64,000 bases of DNA from Psychromarinibacter halotolerans (GCF_029168315.1 NZ_JARGYD010000003.1:186001-250000); one strand, 5' to 3'. Counted from the first letter of the stretch, positions 8,494 to 17,151 are shown. The notes: generated from the sequence alone by a model not told the origin. Translations and numbers: made by a program.

Positions 8494-8527
8494 GGCGCGG
8501 CCCCCGGACCCGGGCGCCGCGCCTTTT
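8494..8527 (+). terminator. Intrinsic terminator after the SDR gene
   Basis: GGCGCGGC (8494-8501) pairs with GCCGCGCC (8516-8523), with additional C/G pairing inside, followed by TTTT. It lies 20 nt after the SDR stop and just before the end of the convergent CMD gene. Confidence 0.75.
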
Positions 8528-8537
8528 CGTTTGGGGC

Positions 8538-9146
8538 CTAGGCGCTGTCGCCCGGCAGTGTCGGCCCAAGCGACAGCATCAGCCGGTTTGCCCAGTTGAA
8601 GAACGAGATCGCGTAGATCGCGTCGGCAATCGCCTGATCGTCCATCCCGGTGGCGCGCAGCGCCTCGACATGTTCGGGACCGAAGGTCATCGGGATCGAG
8701 GTCAAAGCGACCGCCGCGTCGGTGATCGCATCCCAGCGCGGGTCGATCCGGGCGCTGACGCCCTCGTCCAGCAAGGTCTGGACCTCGTCCTTGCGCTTGG
8801 AATGCTGGGTGGCGAAGCGCGAATGTACCGAGGCGCAATAGATGCAGCCGTTGAAGCGCGAGGTCGCCGCGGCAGCCATCTCGCGGTCGGCGCGCGGCAG
8901 GCCCGCATCCGGGTTATAGAAGATGTCCATGTCGGTGCGCGTCCGGTATTCCAGAATATCCGGATCACGGGCCAGCAGCATGAAATAGGGCATCTTGGAC
9001 CGGCCCTTCTGGACCAGCGCCTCCCAGTGGCGGTCGGTCAGGTCGGCCTCTGCCATCGGCGGCAGCCACGGCTCCCAGCCCAGCATGTCCTGCGTGAAGA
9101 CGTTCGGTTCGTCGGGGTTGTCGTGGGTCAGCACGGTCTCGGTCAT
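8538..9146 (-). CDS. AhpD-fold alkylhydroperoxidase-domain protein (resembles the Avi_7169 family)
   Basis: 202 residues with an AhpD/carboxymuconolactone-decarboxylase-like helical core and the redox motif CIYCASVHSRF near residue 95, i.e. Cys-x-x-Cys followed by His, as in peroxidase-type members. The C-terminal NWANRLMLSLG is typical of peroxidase-related AhpD proteins. The start follows a GGAGC-like site and lies 14 nt after the upstream CMD gene. Two consecutive CMD-fold genes plus a class V aminotransferase recur in some Rhizobiales; the family name is from memory of that arrangement, not a search. Confidence 0.8.
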   Translation of the reverse strand: MTETVLTHDNPDEPNVFTQDMLGWEPWLPPMAEADLTDRHWEALVQKGRSKMPYFMLLARDPDILEYRTRTDMDIFYNPDAGLPRADREMAAAATSRFNGCIYCASVHSRFATQHSKRKDEVQTLLDEGVSARIDPRWDAITDAAVALTSIPMTFGPEHVEALRATGMDDQAIADAIYAISFFNWANRLMLSLGPTLPGDSA

Positions 9147-9160
9147 CGGCGCGGCTCCGG

Positions 9161-9730
9161 TCAGCGGGTGGCCGCCAGAACACGCAAGCCGGCACCGGCG
9201 CGGATCTGGAAGCTGAGGAAGGAAATCAACTGCGACAGCGTCACGATGTCGGTGGCGTTCCACCCGGCCTCGGTCAGCGCCACGATGGCATCGCGGCCCG
9301 CGTCACGCGGATGGAACACCAGCAGATGCGCATGATCGAACGCGGCGGCCAGCCGCGCGCCAAGCGCATCGGCATCGGCCGTGAAGGTCATGCCGGGCGT
9401 GTCTTCGACACTCAGCGGGCCTTCGGGGAACGCGCCATAGGGGCCTTCGGTGCGCCCAGCCTTGACCGCTGCGGCGATGGCATCCGACAGGCCCGCCGCA
9501 TCGCTTTCGGCCAGCAAGCCCGCGTACATCTCCATCGCCGGGGCGTCGCCGTGAAGCCCGGCCACGAAACAGGCCACCGCCAGCCGTTCGCCGACCGGCA
9601 TCAGCCCGTCGCGCACGGTCACGAACAGCGCCTCGTGGCTTTTCTGCGCGGATTCCCGCGCCGTGGGCCGCGCCGCGCGCAGGTCCGCATCCGACGGAAG
9701 CCCCGCCAGCATGTCGATCACGTCCGTCAT
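9161..9730 (-). CDS. CMD-domain protein (resembles the Avi_7170 family)
   Basis: 189 residues, helical, with a carboxymuconolactone-decarboxylase-like layout: GERLAVACFVAGLHGD in the first half and LVFHPRDAGRDAIVALTEAGWNATDIVTLS in the second. No Cys-x-x-Cys is present, so it is probably the non-redox partner of the downstream AhpD-fold protein. An ATG with AGAGGATGAC ahead of it was chosen over a TTG 21 nt upstream. It starts 17 nt beyond the class V aminotransferase stop; the three genes form one minus-strand operon. Biochemical role unknown. Confidence 0.75.
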   Translation of the reverse strand: MTDVIDMLAGLPSDADLRAARPTARESAQKSHEALFVTVRDGLMPVGERLAVACFVAGLHGDAPAMEMYAGLLAESDAAGLSDAIAAAVKAGRTEGPYGAFPEGPLSVEDTPGMTFTADADALGARLAAAFDHAHLLVFHPRDAGRDAIVALTEAGWNATDIVTLSQLISFLSFQIRAGAGLRVLAATR

Positions 9731-9747
9731 GTCATCCTCTATATCTA

Positions 9748-11262
9748 TCAACCGTCCACGGCAGCCGCAGCGGGCGCGAAACGCGCCGTGGCCGGGTCGC
9801 CGACATATCGTTCCGCGACACTAGAGGCGGTGCGGGCAAGCTCTGCCACCGCCGCGATCACGCGGTCGGCCTGCTCGTCGCTGAACAGGTAGCTGAAATT
9901 CAGCCGCACCCAGCCCGGCCTGTCCAGTTCGCACCCGGCGTCAAGCTGCGCCGTGACCGCCTGCGAGGCAGGCTGATCAAGGTCCAGCAACCGGTGCGCA
10001 TAGGGGCCAGCGCAGGCGCAGCCGCCGCGCACCTGAATGCCGTACATGTCGCTGAGCATCCGGGTGAACAGCTGGTGATGCACCAGCCCGCCTTTGCCGT
10101 CGCGCACCCGGAACGAGAACACCGGCAGCGCCCGCGCCCCGGCCCGCTGGCCGAGGATTTCGATCTCGGGCACCTTCGACCACGCCTCTAGCGCGCGCAG
10201 GCGGAAGGCCTCGTCCCGCTCGGCGATCCGGTCGCAGCCGACTGCGTCCTTCACCAGCAGCGCCAGCGCCGCGCGAATGTCGCCGACCACGTTCGGCGTG
10301 CCCGCTTCTTCGCGCGCCTCGATGCGGGTCGAGTACAGGTGATCCCACGGCGACACGAAGCGAACCGATCCGCCACCGGGCGCGGTCGGCGTCTCGCGCC
10401 AGCCGATGCCATCGCGCAGCACAAGGATGCCGGTCGCCCCGGGCCCGCCGGGAAACTTGTGCGGCGAAAAGACGATGGCGTCCTTCGCCGCGTCCCCGCT
10501 GCTCATGTCGATGGGGATATAGGGGGCGGCGGCGGCATAGTCCCAGACCGCCACGGCACCTGCGGCCTTCAGAACCCGCGTCACGGCGTCGGTGTCGGTC
10601 AGGATGCCGGTCACGTTGGACGCCGCCGCGAAGGTGCCGATGACAAGATCGTATCCGGCAACGCGCGCCAGTGCATCTTGCAGCGCCGCCATGTCCGGGC
10701 CGCCTGTCGCGGCTTCGGGGATTTCGATCACCTCGACGCCGCTTTCGCGCCACGGCAGGATGTTAGAGTGGTGTTCGTAAGGTCCGGTCAGCACGGCCAC
10801 GCGTTCGCCCCGCGCGGCCCGCGCAGCAAGATCCAGCCCCGCCACGATCCGGTTCAGCCCCCCGGTGGCACCCGAGCCGGTGAAGATGACGTGACAGTCA
10901 GGCCCCGCGCCAGTCAGACGCGCCACCTCGGCCCGCCCTGCTTCGCGCAGGCGGGTCATCACACCGCCGCAGAACGAGGCCTCGGTGTGGGTGTTGGCAT
11001 AGAATGGCAGCACCTGCTCTGCCATGAAGCTTTCGACTTGCCGCAGGGCGCGACCCGATGCGGTGTAGTCGGCATACAGAAGGGACTGCGGGCCGAATCC
11101 GGCATCGAACAGGACGCCGTCGCCGATCACGCCGGCGCGCAGGTCCGGGATCGGGTCGGGATGGTCCGCAACCGACTTAAGGAAACGCGGCAGGCTGGGC
11201 AGGTCGGCGAGCTGCGCTGTGGGTGTGGTGTGATTTTGCGTCATTTCCGGTAATCTCGACAT
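9748..11262 (-). CDS. Class V aminotransferase-fold protein (cysteine desulfurase/NifS-like)
   Basis: 504 residues, longer than standard NifS/SufS (about 400) with roughly 60 extra N-terminal residues. The PLP-binding Lys is in FSPHKFPGGPGATG, and upstream are FTGSGATGGLNRI and YEHHSNILPWR, typical of the fold. GGCACAGPYAHRLLD near residue 420 aligns with the mobile active-site loop and contains two cysteines, which could support desulfurase activity. It heads the operon with two CMD-fold proteins, an unusual pairing. The start is ambiguous: an ATG at 11244 is also possible, neither with a strong ribosome site. Confidence 0.82.
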   Translation of the reverse strand: MSRLPEMTQNHTTPTAQLADLPSLPRFLKSVADHPDPIPDLRAGVIGDGVLFDAGFGPQSLLYADYTASGRALRQVESFMAEQVLPFYANTHTEASFCGGVMTRLREAGRAEVARLTGAGPDCHVIFTGSGATGGLNRIVAGLDLAARAARGERVAVLTGPYEHHSNILPWRESGVEVIEIPEAATGGPDMAALQDALARVAGYDLVIGTFAAASNVTGILTDTDAVTRVLKAAGAVAVWDYAAAAPYIPIDMSSGDAAKDAIVFSPHKFPGGPGATGILVLRDGIGWRETPTAPGGGSVRFVSPWDHLYSTRIEAREEAGTPNVVGDIRAALALLVKDAVGCDRIAERDEAFRLRALEAWSKVPEIEILGQRAGARALPVFSFRVRDGKGGLVHHQLFTRMLSDMYGIQVRGGCACAGPYAHRLLDLDQPASQAVTAQLDAGCELDRPGWVRLNFSYLFSDEQADRVIAAVAELARTASSVAERYVGDPATARFAPAAAAVDG

Positions 11263-11486
11263 ACTCGATACATCATAGCTGGATATTGGCGAAAATTTTT
11301 TGCGTACTTGGGTTCCATACCGGAATTTTCAGGCGCGCATATCCACATGCCGCGCGCGGCTTCGAAATTCGTTTCGCGCAACAATCGGTTCGGGAAACTG
11401 CCGCGCAGATGTCCACGGCGTCCGGCGGTGCAATATGGTTACGACAATCGGTTGTCCGTGCCCGACAACTAAGGGCACCGCGCACG

Positions 11487-11518
11487 AAAAAGGGCGCTCC
11501 CGCAGTGCGGAAGCGCCC
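11487..11518 (-). terminator. Intrinsic terminator of the aldo/keto reductase gene
   Basis: On the minus strand GGGCGCT...AGCGCCC (11492-11518, with further pairing inside) is followed by TTTTT. It sits 40 nt beyond the reductase stop. The remaining 11263-11486 between two minus-strand genes holds no recognisable gene and presumably the aminotransferase promoter. Confidence 0.8.
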
Positions 11519-11558
11519 AAAGGCCCGGGGCCATTTTCGGATCGTCAGAACCGCGAAG

Positions 11559-12419
11559 TTACTTCGCGCCGCTGAAAACCGGGAAGGCGCTGGCGTCGCC
11601 GTAGTCGCTGGCGTTGATCGCCTTCAGCGCATCCATGTCCTCGGCCGAGATCTCGAAATCGACGTCGGCGTTGGTCTTCATGTGCTCGGGGTTGGCGGTC
11701 TTCGGAAGCGCCAGCAGGTCGAGCTGCAGGATGTAGCGGATGCACAGCTGCGGAATGCTCACGCCGTATTTCTTCGCCATTTCGCCGATCTCTTCGTTCT
11801 GAAGGATCGAGCCGTGGCCGATGGGCGAATAGGCTTCGACCAGCATGCCGTTGCTTTTGGAATAGTCGATCAGCTCGAACGGCGTGTTGCCGACGTGGGC
11901 CAGCACCTGATTGATCATCGGCTTGGTCGTGGCGTTCTGCAGCAGGTTATCAAGGTCCTGCTTCTGGAAGTTCGACACGCCGATGGCGCGGATCTTGCCA
12001 GCGTCCAGCGCCTCTTCCATCGCTTTCCACGCGGCAAGGTTGCCTTCGAAGAAGCGGTCTTCGCCGCCGAAGTCTTCCCACGGGGTCGGGCTGTGGATGA
12101 TCAGCAGGTCGATGTAATCAAGGCCCATCGTTTCCAGCGAGCCTTCGATGGCGGCCTTGGCCGAGTCGTAGTCTTTCGCCTCGGCGGCAAGCTTGGTCTG
12201 CACGAACAGCTCTTCGCGGGCGACGCCGCTGTTGCGGATGCCTTCGCCGACGCCGCGTTCGTTGCCATAGGCCTGCGCGGTGTCGATGTGGCGGTAGCCC
12301 AGCTTGATCGCGGCAACGACGGCTTCGCCGACCTTGTCATCGTCGATCATCCAGGTGCCAAGGGCGATTTTCGGAACGGCCACGCCGTTCGGCAGGGTCT
12401 GAGTCTCTTGAAGGATCAT
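11559..12419 (-). CDS. Aldo/keto reductase
   Basis: 286 residues of the AKR (beta/alpha)8 fold, with the catalytic tetrad visible as Asp and Tyr in HIDTAQAYGNE, Lys in VQTKL and His in LLIIHSP. The NADPH-binding end is represented by LPKTANPEHMKTN. It resembles 2,5-diketogluconate reductase and methylglyoxal reductase types that reduce aldehydes and ketones. AAAGGACG precedes the ATG. A 20-bp LysR-type box lies 129 nt upstream, shared with six other units in this cluster. Confidence 0.92.
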   Translation of the reverse strand: MILQETQTLPNGVAVPKIALGTWMIDDDKVGEAVVAAIKLGYRHIDTAQAYGNERGVGEGIRNSGVAREELFVQTKLAAEAKDYDSAKAAIEGSLETMGLDYIDLLIIHSPTPWEDFGGEDRFFEGNLAAWKAMEEALDAGKIRAIGVSNFQKQDLDNLLQNATTKPMINQVLAHVGNTPFELIDYSKSNGMLVEAYSPIGHGSILQNEEIGEMAKKYGVSIPQLCIRYILQLDLLALPKTANPEHMKTNADVDFEISAEDMDALKAINASDYGDASAFPVFSGAK

Positions 12420-12547
12420 AACGTTCGTCCTTTCTTTGCTGGCTTTTCAAAGCCGGGTTACAGGTGGGAACGAGCAGTGCCGTTCATCTGACCTGCTAGA
12501 TAGGCGCGCGGACCGGCTGCGATAATCGCCGGAAAATCACTCTCACC

Positions 12548-12567
12548 CATGATCGGTACTCATCAAT
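12548..12567 (-). promoter_or_regulatory. LysR-type box ahead of the aldo/keto reductase
   Basis: Minus-strand attgatgagtaccgatcatg: an ATGA-N7-TCAT dyad (thus T-N11-A) with the TTG extension shared by all seven sites of this cluster. It lies 129 nt from the reductase start. Confidence 0.65.
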
Positions 12568-12593
12568 GAGACTCGGCCACGCGCGCCCCGATC

Positions 12594-13361
12594 TTACAGG
12601 AACTGACCGTTGTCGACCTGAATGACCTGCCCGGTGACCGCGCGCCCCATATCGGAGGCAAGGTAAAGCGCGGCATAGGCCTGATCGATCGGCTCGGTCG
12701 AGGGTACGGTGGTGTTGGTGTACTTGTCCGAGAATTCCAGCATCTCGCCGCCGCCCTCTTGCTCACCAGCGGCCCACGCACGCGCGGCGTCCGTGTCGGT
12801 CACGCCGGGCGCGATGGCGTTGCAGCGGATGTTGGTGCCGGACAGGCGGATCGCGATGTTCAGCGTCATCGTGTTGATGCCGCCCTTCGTCGTCGTATAG
12901 GCCACGCCGCAAATCGGCTTGGTCCCGTTGACCGACGACACGTTGATGATCCGGCCCTCGTTGCGCGGCATCATGTGGTTGATCGCCTCGCGGCAGTACC
13001 GGAACGGACCGGCAAGGTTGATCTGCATGATGTCGTCGAAGTGGTCGTCGGTCGTCTTCTCGACCGCGTACATTTCGCCGACGCCCGCGTTGTTCACCAT
13101 GATGTCGATCTGCCCGAAGGCGTCGATCGCTTGCTTGAACACCTTGGCAGGGGCATCGCGGTCGGCACTGTCGGCCACGACACCGATCGCCTTGCCGCCC
13201 TTGGCTTCGATCGCGTCGACCGCCTTGTCGAGCCCGTCCTTGCCGCGGGCCGTCAGGACGACATTCGCCCCTTCTTCCGAGAAGAGTTCGGCAATGGCGA
13301 AGCCGATGCCCTTGCTGGCCCCGGTGATCACCGCGGTTTTTCCGCTTAGCAGCTGTTTCAT
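12594..13361 (-). CDS. Short-chain dehydrogenase/reductase
   Basis: 255 residues with TGASKGIG near residue 13, NNAG near 92, a Ser in INVSSVNG and the catalytic Tyr-Lys in YTTTKGG near 157, so an active classical SDR. The C-terminus VTGQVIQVDNGQFL is normal. AAGGAAAAACCA precedes the ATG. It is a separate unit with its own LysR-type box 126 nt upstream, so it likely answers to the same signal as the neighbouring reductases. Substrate unknown; sugars, diols or quinone-like carbonyls are possible. Confidence 0.92.
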   Translation of the reverse strand: MKQLLSGKTAVITGASKGIGFAIAELFSEEGANVVLTARGKDGLDKAVDAIEAKGGKAIGVVADSADRDAPAKVFKQAIDAFGQIDIMVNNAGVGEMYAVEKTTDDHFDDIMQINLAGPFRYCREAINHMMPRNEGRIINVSSVNGTKPICGVAYTTTKGGINTMTLNIAIRLSGTNIRCNAIAPGVTDTDAARAWAAGEQEGGGEMLEFSDKYTNTTVPSTEPIDQAYAALYLASDMGRAVTGQVIQVDNGQFL

Positions 13362-13486
13362 TGGTTTTTCCTTCTTATCCAGATCGTTGCGTCTGGTTTC
13401 GCAACGTGCGGCACGGCGTTCGCGCCGCTCTGAGCACAGATAGCCACGGCCCCGGGCCGGACTACGGCGCCGCGCTGCACGTCATT

Positions 13487-13506
13487 CATGACGCAGTTTC
13501 ATCAAA
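13487..13506 (-). promoter_or_regulatory. LysR-type box ahead of the SDR
   Basis: Minus-strand tttgatgaaactgcgtcatg, 8-7-5 layout identical to the other sites, 126 nt before the SDR start. It sits in the 262-nt gap 13362-13623, which otherwise contains only the terminator of the cupin gene. Confidence 0.6.
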
Positions 13507-13551
13507 GAACGGGGGGCGTGGCCGCTGCACCGCGTGTCGGGACGCAGGATG

Positions 13552-13582
13552 AAAAAGGGCGGGCGCGTTTCCGCGTCCGCCC
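13552..13582 (-). terminator. Intrinsic terminator of the oxidoreductase-cupin operon
   Basis: GGGCGGGCGCG (13557-13567) pairs with CGCGTCCGCCC (13572-13582) with one wobble; read on the minus strand it is followed by TTTTT (13552-13556). It lies 41 nt after the cupin stop. Confidence 0.8.
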
Positions 13583-13623
13583 CATCCATCGACGATGTAT
13601 CGCCGCCGGAAAGGTCTTTGGGA

Positions 13624-14019
13624 TCAGCCGTTGTAGTCTTCGTCGGCGACCTTTTCCATCCACGTCACCGGGCTGCCGTCGATGCTTTCCTGAATCGCGA
13701 TATGGCTCATCGCGTTCTCGGGCGCGGCGCCATGCCAGTGCTTTTCACCGGCGGGGAAGAACACCACGTCGCCGGACGTGACCTCTTCCACCGGGCCGCC
13801 TTCGCGCTGAACGCGGCCGCGGCCGAAGGTGATGATGATGGTCTGCCCTGCCGGGTGGGTGTGCCACGCGGTGCGCGCGCCCGGTTCGAACGTGACATGC
13901 GCGCCCGAGGTGCGGCCGGGCTCGTCAGCTTGGAACATCGGGTCCAGACGCACGGTGCCGGTGAAGTAGTCTTCGGGGCCCTGCGAAGAGGGATTGCTGC
14001 CTGCGCGGATGATTTTCAT
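13624..14019 (-). CDS. Small cupin-domain protein
   Basis: 131 residues, one cupin barrel. Motif 1 is WHTHPAGQTIIITFGRG (two His and a Gln/Glu position) and motif 2 is FFPAGEKHWHGA, so the metal site looks intact. There is no signal peptide. It closely resembles the secreted cupin at 19166 in this cluster, including the shared ending DE(D/E)YNG, so the two are probably paralogues working in different compartments. AAAAGGAGAAATCCA precedes the ATG and the F420-type oxidoreductase lies 25 nt upstream. Function unknown. Confidence 0.88.
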   Translation of the reverse strand: MKIIRAGSNPSSQGPEDYFTGTVRLDPMFQADEPGRTSGAHVTFEPGARTAWHTHPAGQTIIITFGRGRVQREGGPVEEVTSGDVVFFPAGEKHWHGAAPENAMSHIAIQESIDGSPVTWMEKVADEDYNG

Positions 14020-14044
14020 TGGATTTCTCCTTTTGTGGTGCGCC

Positions 14045-14680
14045 TTAGCGCAGTTTTTCGAAACGGTAGGTCCACGACGCGGGCCCCGGCTGGACATAGG
14101 CAAGCTCGACCGTCGCCATGGCGAAGGGCTCGACGTAACGGGCATTGCGCAGCCCGCCTGTGTCCTGTGGCTCGAATCCGATGTCGCGGATCAGGGAAAA
14201 GGCGACGTCCTTGGCATCGTCGTGATCGCCATAGGCCATGACGTGGGGCGGCGTTGGCTGCCCCTTGCGGTCGAAGACGGGAAAGAAGCTTTCCGACGGC
14301 GTGGTCGAGAAGCACCCGACCCAGCGGGCATCGGGGCGCATCTTTTCCAGTTCCTCGGCGCCCGACGTGGTCAGGCCCAGCACCAGTTCGCTGTCGGTGT
14401 CGTTCAAAGGGATGCAGCAGTTCAGCACGACCGTGCCCGCCAGATCGCCCGCTTGGTCCAGCACGTCATCGACCTTTGACCAGTGAACCGCCAGAAGCAC
14501 GGCATCGGCGTCCTTTACCGCGTCGGCAACGCTGCCATAGCGTGCGCCCGCCTCTTCCGCGAGACGGGATAGCTTTTGCTCGGTCCGGGCGAAAGAAAAG
14601 GTGACGTCATGGCCCGACTTGGCCCAAAGCGTACCAAGCTTGCCGCCCATCAGTCCGGAACCGAGGATGCCGATTTTCAT
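14045..14680 (-). CDS. NADPH-dependent F420-type reductase / NADP-binding oxidoreductase
   Basis: 211 residues beginning MKIGILGSGLMGGKLG, a Rossmann GxGxxG loop in the position typical of coenzyme-F420-dependent NADP oxidoreductase-like proteins (PF03807). VLLAVHWSKVDDVL and TVVLNCCIPL follow as expected. In proteobacteria without F420 these act as NAD(P)H-linked reductases of unknown substrate. AAAAAGGAGACC precedes the ATG. It is the first gene of a two-gene unit with the cytoplasmic cupin and has a LysR-type box 127 nt upstream. Confidence 0.85.
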   Translation of the reverse strand: MKIGILGSGLMGGKLGTLWAKSGHDVTFSFARTEQKLSRLAEEAGARYGSVADAVKDADAVLLAVHWSKVDDVLDQAGDLAGTVVLNCCIPLNDTDSELVLGLTTSGAEELEKMRPDARWVGCFSTTPSESFFPVFDRKGQPTPPHVMAYGDHDDAKDVAFSLIRDIGFEPQDTGGLRNARYVEPFAMATVELAYVQPGPASWTYRFEKLR

Positions 14681-14806
14681 GTGGGTCTCCTTTTTCAAGG
14701 GCCGACGCGCAGGAAGCCGCATTCGCGATGCTTCGACCGTCGCCGGTCATGAGTCAGATGTGGGTTTGGGCCTGACCAGGTAAATGATAGTTTAAAGCAC
14801 CCCAGT

Positions 14807-14826
14807 CATGAACCAAACTCATCAGT
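14807..14826 (-). promoter_or_regulatory. LysR-type box ahead of the oxidoreductase-cupin unit
   Basis: Minus-strand actgatgagtttggttcatg, 8-7-5 layout with the ATGA-N7-TCAT dyad, 127 nt upstream of the oxidoreductase start and just past the end of the MFS gene. Confidence 0.6.
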
Positions 14827-14832
14827 CCCACA

Positions 14833-16203
14833 TTAGCGGACGACTCCGCGCGGGCGCGACACCACCAGCATGGCCAGCACGCCAAGGACGCTGAACGCGG
14901 TGCTGGCAATGACAGCCGCGTGCCAAGCGTCAAAGAAATCGGTCCCGGCACCGGATTTCTGCGCGATCAGGACGGAAATCAGCGCGATACCAAGGGCAGA
15001 GCCAAGATAGCGTGCCGTGTTGTTGGCGGCAGAGCCCATCGCGGCGCGTTCCGGTGGCACGGTTTGCACCGCCTCGTGTCCCAGCGATGCGTTCAAGATC
15101 CCGTTCGACACGCCCGCGATCAGCAGGCCCGGCAGCACAACCGCCCAGCTTGTCCCGGTGCCAGCGGCCAGCATCAGGGCTTGTCCCACGCCGCAGCCAG
15201 CGATGGCGCCGATGACCCGCTGGCGCGGTGTCAGGCGTTCGGGCAAACGGCCAGACGCCAGCGCGGCCACCACGGTGACACCCGACCACGCCAGCAGGAT
15301 CACCGCGGCGCTCATCGGACTTTGGCCCATTCCCCGGACAAGCGCCGTGGGCACCATCGACATCAGCGCCAGCACGCCCGCGCCAGAGGCGAAGGCCGCA
15401 AGCGTGGCGCCGGAGAAATCGGGATAGCGAAACAGCTCAAGCGCGAGGATCGGGTTCCCGGTCCTTCGCTCGATGCGCCAAAACAGGCCAAGCAGGACCA
15501 CGGCCCCGATCAGCAGCGCGGTGACAAGCCCTGTCGAGCCGACACGGACCTCGATCAAAGCGGACATCAGGCAGGCCAGCCCGGCGATCAGCAGAACGCT
15601 GCCCCCAATGTCGACCCGGTCGCCGGTCCGGTCGCTTTCGGGAAGTCGCGACATCGCCATGACCGCCAACGCGGCAGAGACCGCCGCGACCGCCCAGTGC
15701 GTTGCGGTCCAGCCGGACACAGCCAGAAGGCCAGAGGCGATCAGCGGTCCCACCGCCACACCCGCGCCCAGCGCGGCGGCCCAAACCGCTGCGGCCCGCC
15801 GCCGGGCCTGCCCATCGTAGACCTGCCCCAGAAGACCCAGCCCGCAGGCCATGATCCCCGCACTGCCCAGTCCCTGCACGACCCGCATCACGATCAGCAT
15901 GAGCCCGTTCACGGACAGCGCCGCGGCGACCGAGGACGCCGCCGTCAGCCAAAGCCCGGCCACGAAGGTCCGGCGCCGTCCCAGCGTGTCGCCCAGCGCG
16001 CCAGCGGTCAGCAGCCCGCACGCCGCGCCAAGGGGCATTCCACTCATGATCCATGCCTGCGCGCCGGGGCTTAGCCCTAGCGCGTCCGTCATGGCGTCCA
16101 GTGTCGTGAGAGGGGCGGTGAAGACCACCAGAGCGAGGCAGGTCGCGATGGCCACGATGATCAGCGGAAGATCTGTCGGGGTCGCGGGGCGTGGGTCAGC
16201 CAT
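14833..16203 (-). CDS. Major facilitator superfamily transporter, multidrug-efflux type
   Basis: 456 residues with up to 14 hydrophobic segments. The MFS loop 2-3 motif is seen as GALGDTLGRRR near residue 75 and the motif near helix 5 as GLGVAVGPL-like AALGAGVAVGPLIASG. This points to the DHA2-type drug:proton antiporters. It probably exports a toxic substrate or product handled by the surrounding oxidoreductases. It lies 103 nt after the periplasmic CMD gene with a hairpin between, so it may be partly co-transcribed from the CMD promoter. Confidence 0.88.
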   Translation of the reverse strand: MADPRPATPTDLPLIIVAIATCLALVVFTAPLTTLDAMTDALGLSPGAQAWIMSGMPLGAACGLLTAGALGDTLGRRRTFVAGLWLTAASSVAAALSVNGLMLIVMRVVQGLGSAGIMACGLGLLGQVYDGQARRRAAAVWAAALGAGVAVGPLIASGLLAVSGWTATHWAVAAVSAALAVMAMSRLPESDRTGDRVDIGGSVLLIAGLACLMSALIEVRVGSTGLVTALLIGAVVLLGLFWRIERRTGNPILALELFRYPDFSGATLAAFASGAGVLALMSMVPTALVRGMGQSPMSAAVILLAWSGVTVVAALASGRLPERLTPRQRVIGAIAGCGVGQALMLAAGTGTSWAVVLPGLLIAGVSNGILNASLGHEAVQTVPPERAAMGSAANNTARYLGSALGIALISVLIAQKSGAGTDFFDAWHAAVIASTAFSVLGVLAMLVVSRPRGVVR

Positions 16204-16250
16204 CTGGGGTCTCTGAGTATCTTTTTAAAGCCGGCCAGCCAGCCAGCGAT

Positions 16251-16275
16251 GCGGCGGGGGAGGATCCCCCGCCGC
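16251..16275. terminator. Strong hairpin between CMD and MFS genes
   Basis: GCGGCGGGGG (16251-16260) and CCCCCGCCGC (16266-16275) are exact complements around AGGAT. No T-run follows on the minus strand, so it may be a partial terminator or an mRNA-stabilising stem separating the two genes. Confidence 0.6.
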
Positions 16276-16306
16276 ACTATCTTTTCTGGTGCGGTCGTCC
16301 GCCCGA

Positions 16307-17068
16307 TTACTCGGCGCGCGACTCGAACACCTCTTTCGCGACCGGCATGGCCGAGAAGACGCGCGGCCAGCCAGCATAGAACGCAAGGTGCGACAGCATC
16401 GCGCCTGCTTCTTCCTGCGTCAGGCCGTTGTCCATCGCGCGGTTCAGGTGGAACGTCATCTGCTCGGGCTGGCCCGCCGCGATCAGGGCGGCCACGGTGA
16501 CGAGCGAACGGTCGCGCGGCTCGAGATCAGGGCGCAGCCACAGGTCGAGGAACAGGATCTCGCGCGTGGTATCGACCACGCCCGGCGAAACGTTGGCATA
16601 GTTGCTTTGCACGGTTTCCTCGCGCGCGGCCTCGGCTTCCTCGTTCAGCGGCAGAAGCTCGGGGTCAACGGGAGGCAGATCGTCGGCGGTGATGCCGCGA
16701 GCCTCGAACACCGGGGCGGTCGCCTCGGCGGCGGCGATGGCGTTGCCCATGCCGGTGTAGAAGGCGAGGTGCGTGATGGTTTCCGAGATCTCGGCCGGGG
16801 TCACACCGGCGTCCAGCGCCAGCGCGACGTGGCTTTCGATGTTGTTCACCTCGTGCCGGGTCATCAGAGCCGCGAAGGTCACCAGCGCGCGGTCGCGCAT
16901 CGACAGGGCTTCGTCGTTCCAGACGCCGTCGAAGATGTCCTCGTTCAGGTGGTTCTGCAGGGCCGGGGCCACCGCGCCGACCGAAGAGGGGATGGTGGTT
17001 TCAAGGTCTTGGGCCACTGCGCCCGAGGCGAGAAGGGCGAAGGCGGATGCGGCGAGACGGGTCTTCAT
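16307..17068 (-). CDS. Exported carboxymuconolactone-decarboxylase-family protein (two CMD domains)
   Basis: 253 residues with a Sec signal peptide (hydrophobic core at about 6-18, AVAQ cleavage region) followed by two CMD-fold halves. Each carries a RD(R/x)ALVT-like repeat: LSMRDRALVTFAAL and LEPRDRSLVTVAAL. Each half also has an EISETITHLAFYTG or EAGAMLSHLAFYAG segment. There is no Cys-x-x-Cys, so it is not a peroxidase of the AhpD kind. The fused, exported form is found in clusters with cupins and aldo/keto reductases; its chemistry is not established. A LysR-type box is 84 nt upstream. Confidence 0.85.
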   Translation of the reverse strand: MKTRLAASAFALLASGAVAQDLETTIPSSVGAVAPALQNHLNEDIFDGVWNDEALSMRDRALVTFAALMTRHEVNNIESHVALALDAGVTPAEISETITHLAFYTGMGNAIAAAEATAPVFEARGITADDLPPVDPELLPLNEEAEAAREETVQSNYANVSPGVVDTTREILFLDLWLRPDLEPRDRSLVTVAALIAAGQPEQMTFHLNRAMDNGLTQEEAGAMLSHLAFYAGWPRVFSAMPVAKEVFESRAE

Positions 17069-17151
17069 GGGGTGCTCCCTGTTGCGTGTCATCTGCCTTA
17101 GGATCTAGGCCCTGCGCCCCGCCGGTTAATGCCGACCCCCGCCAATCCAGC

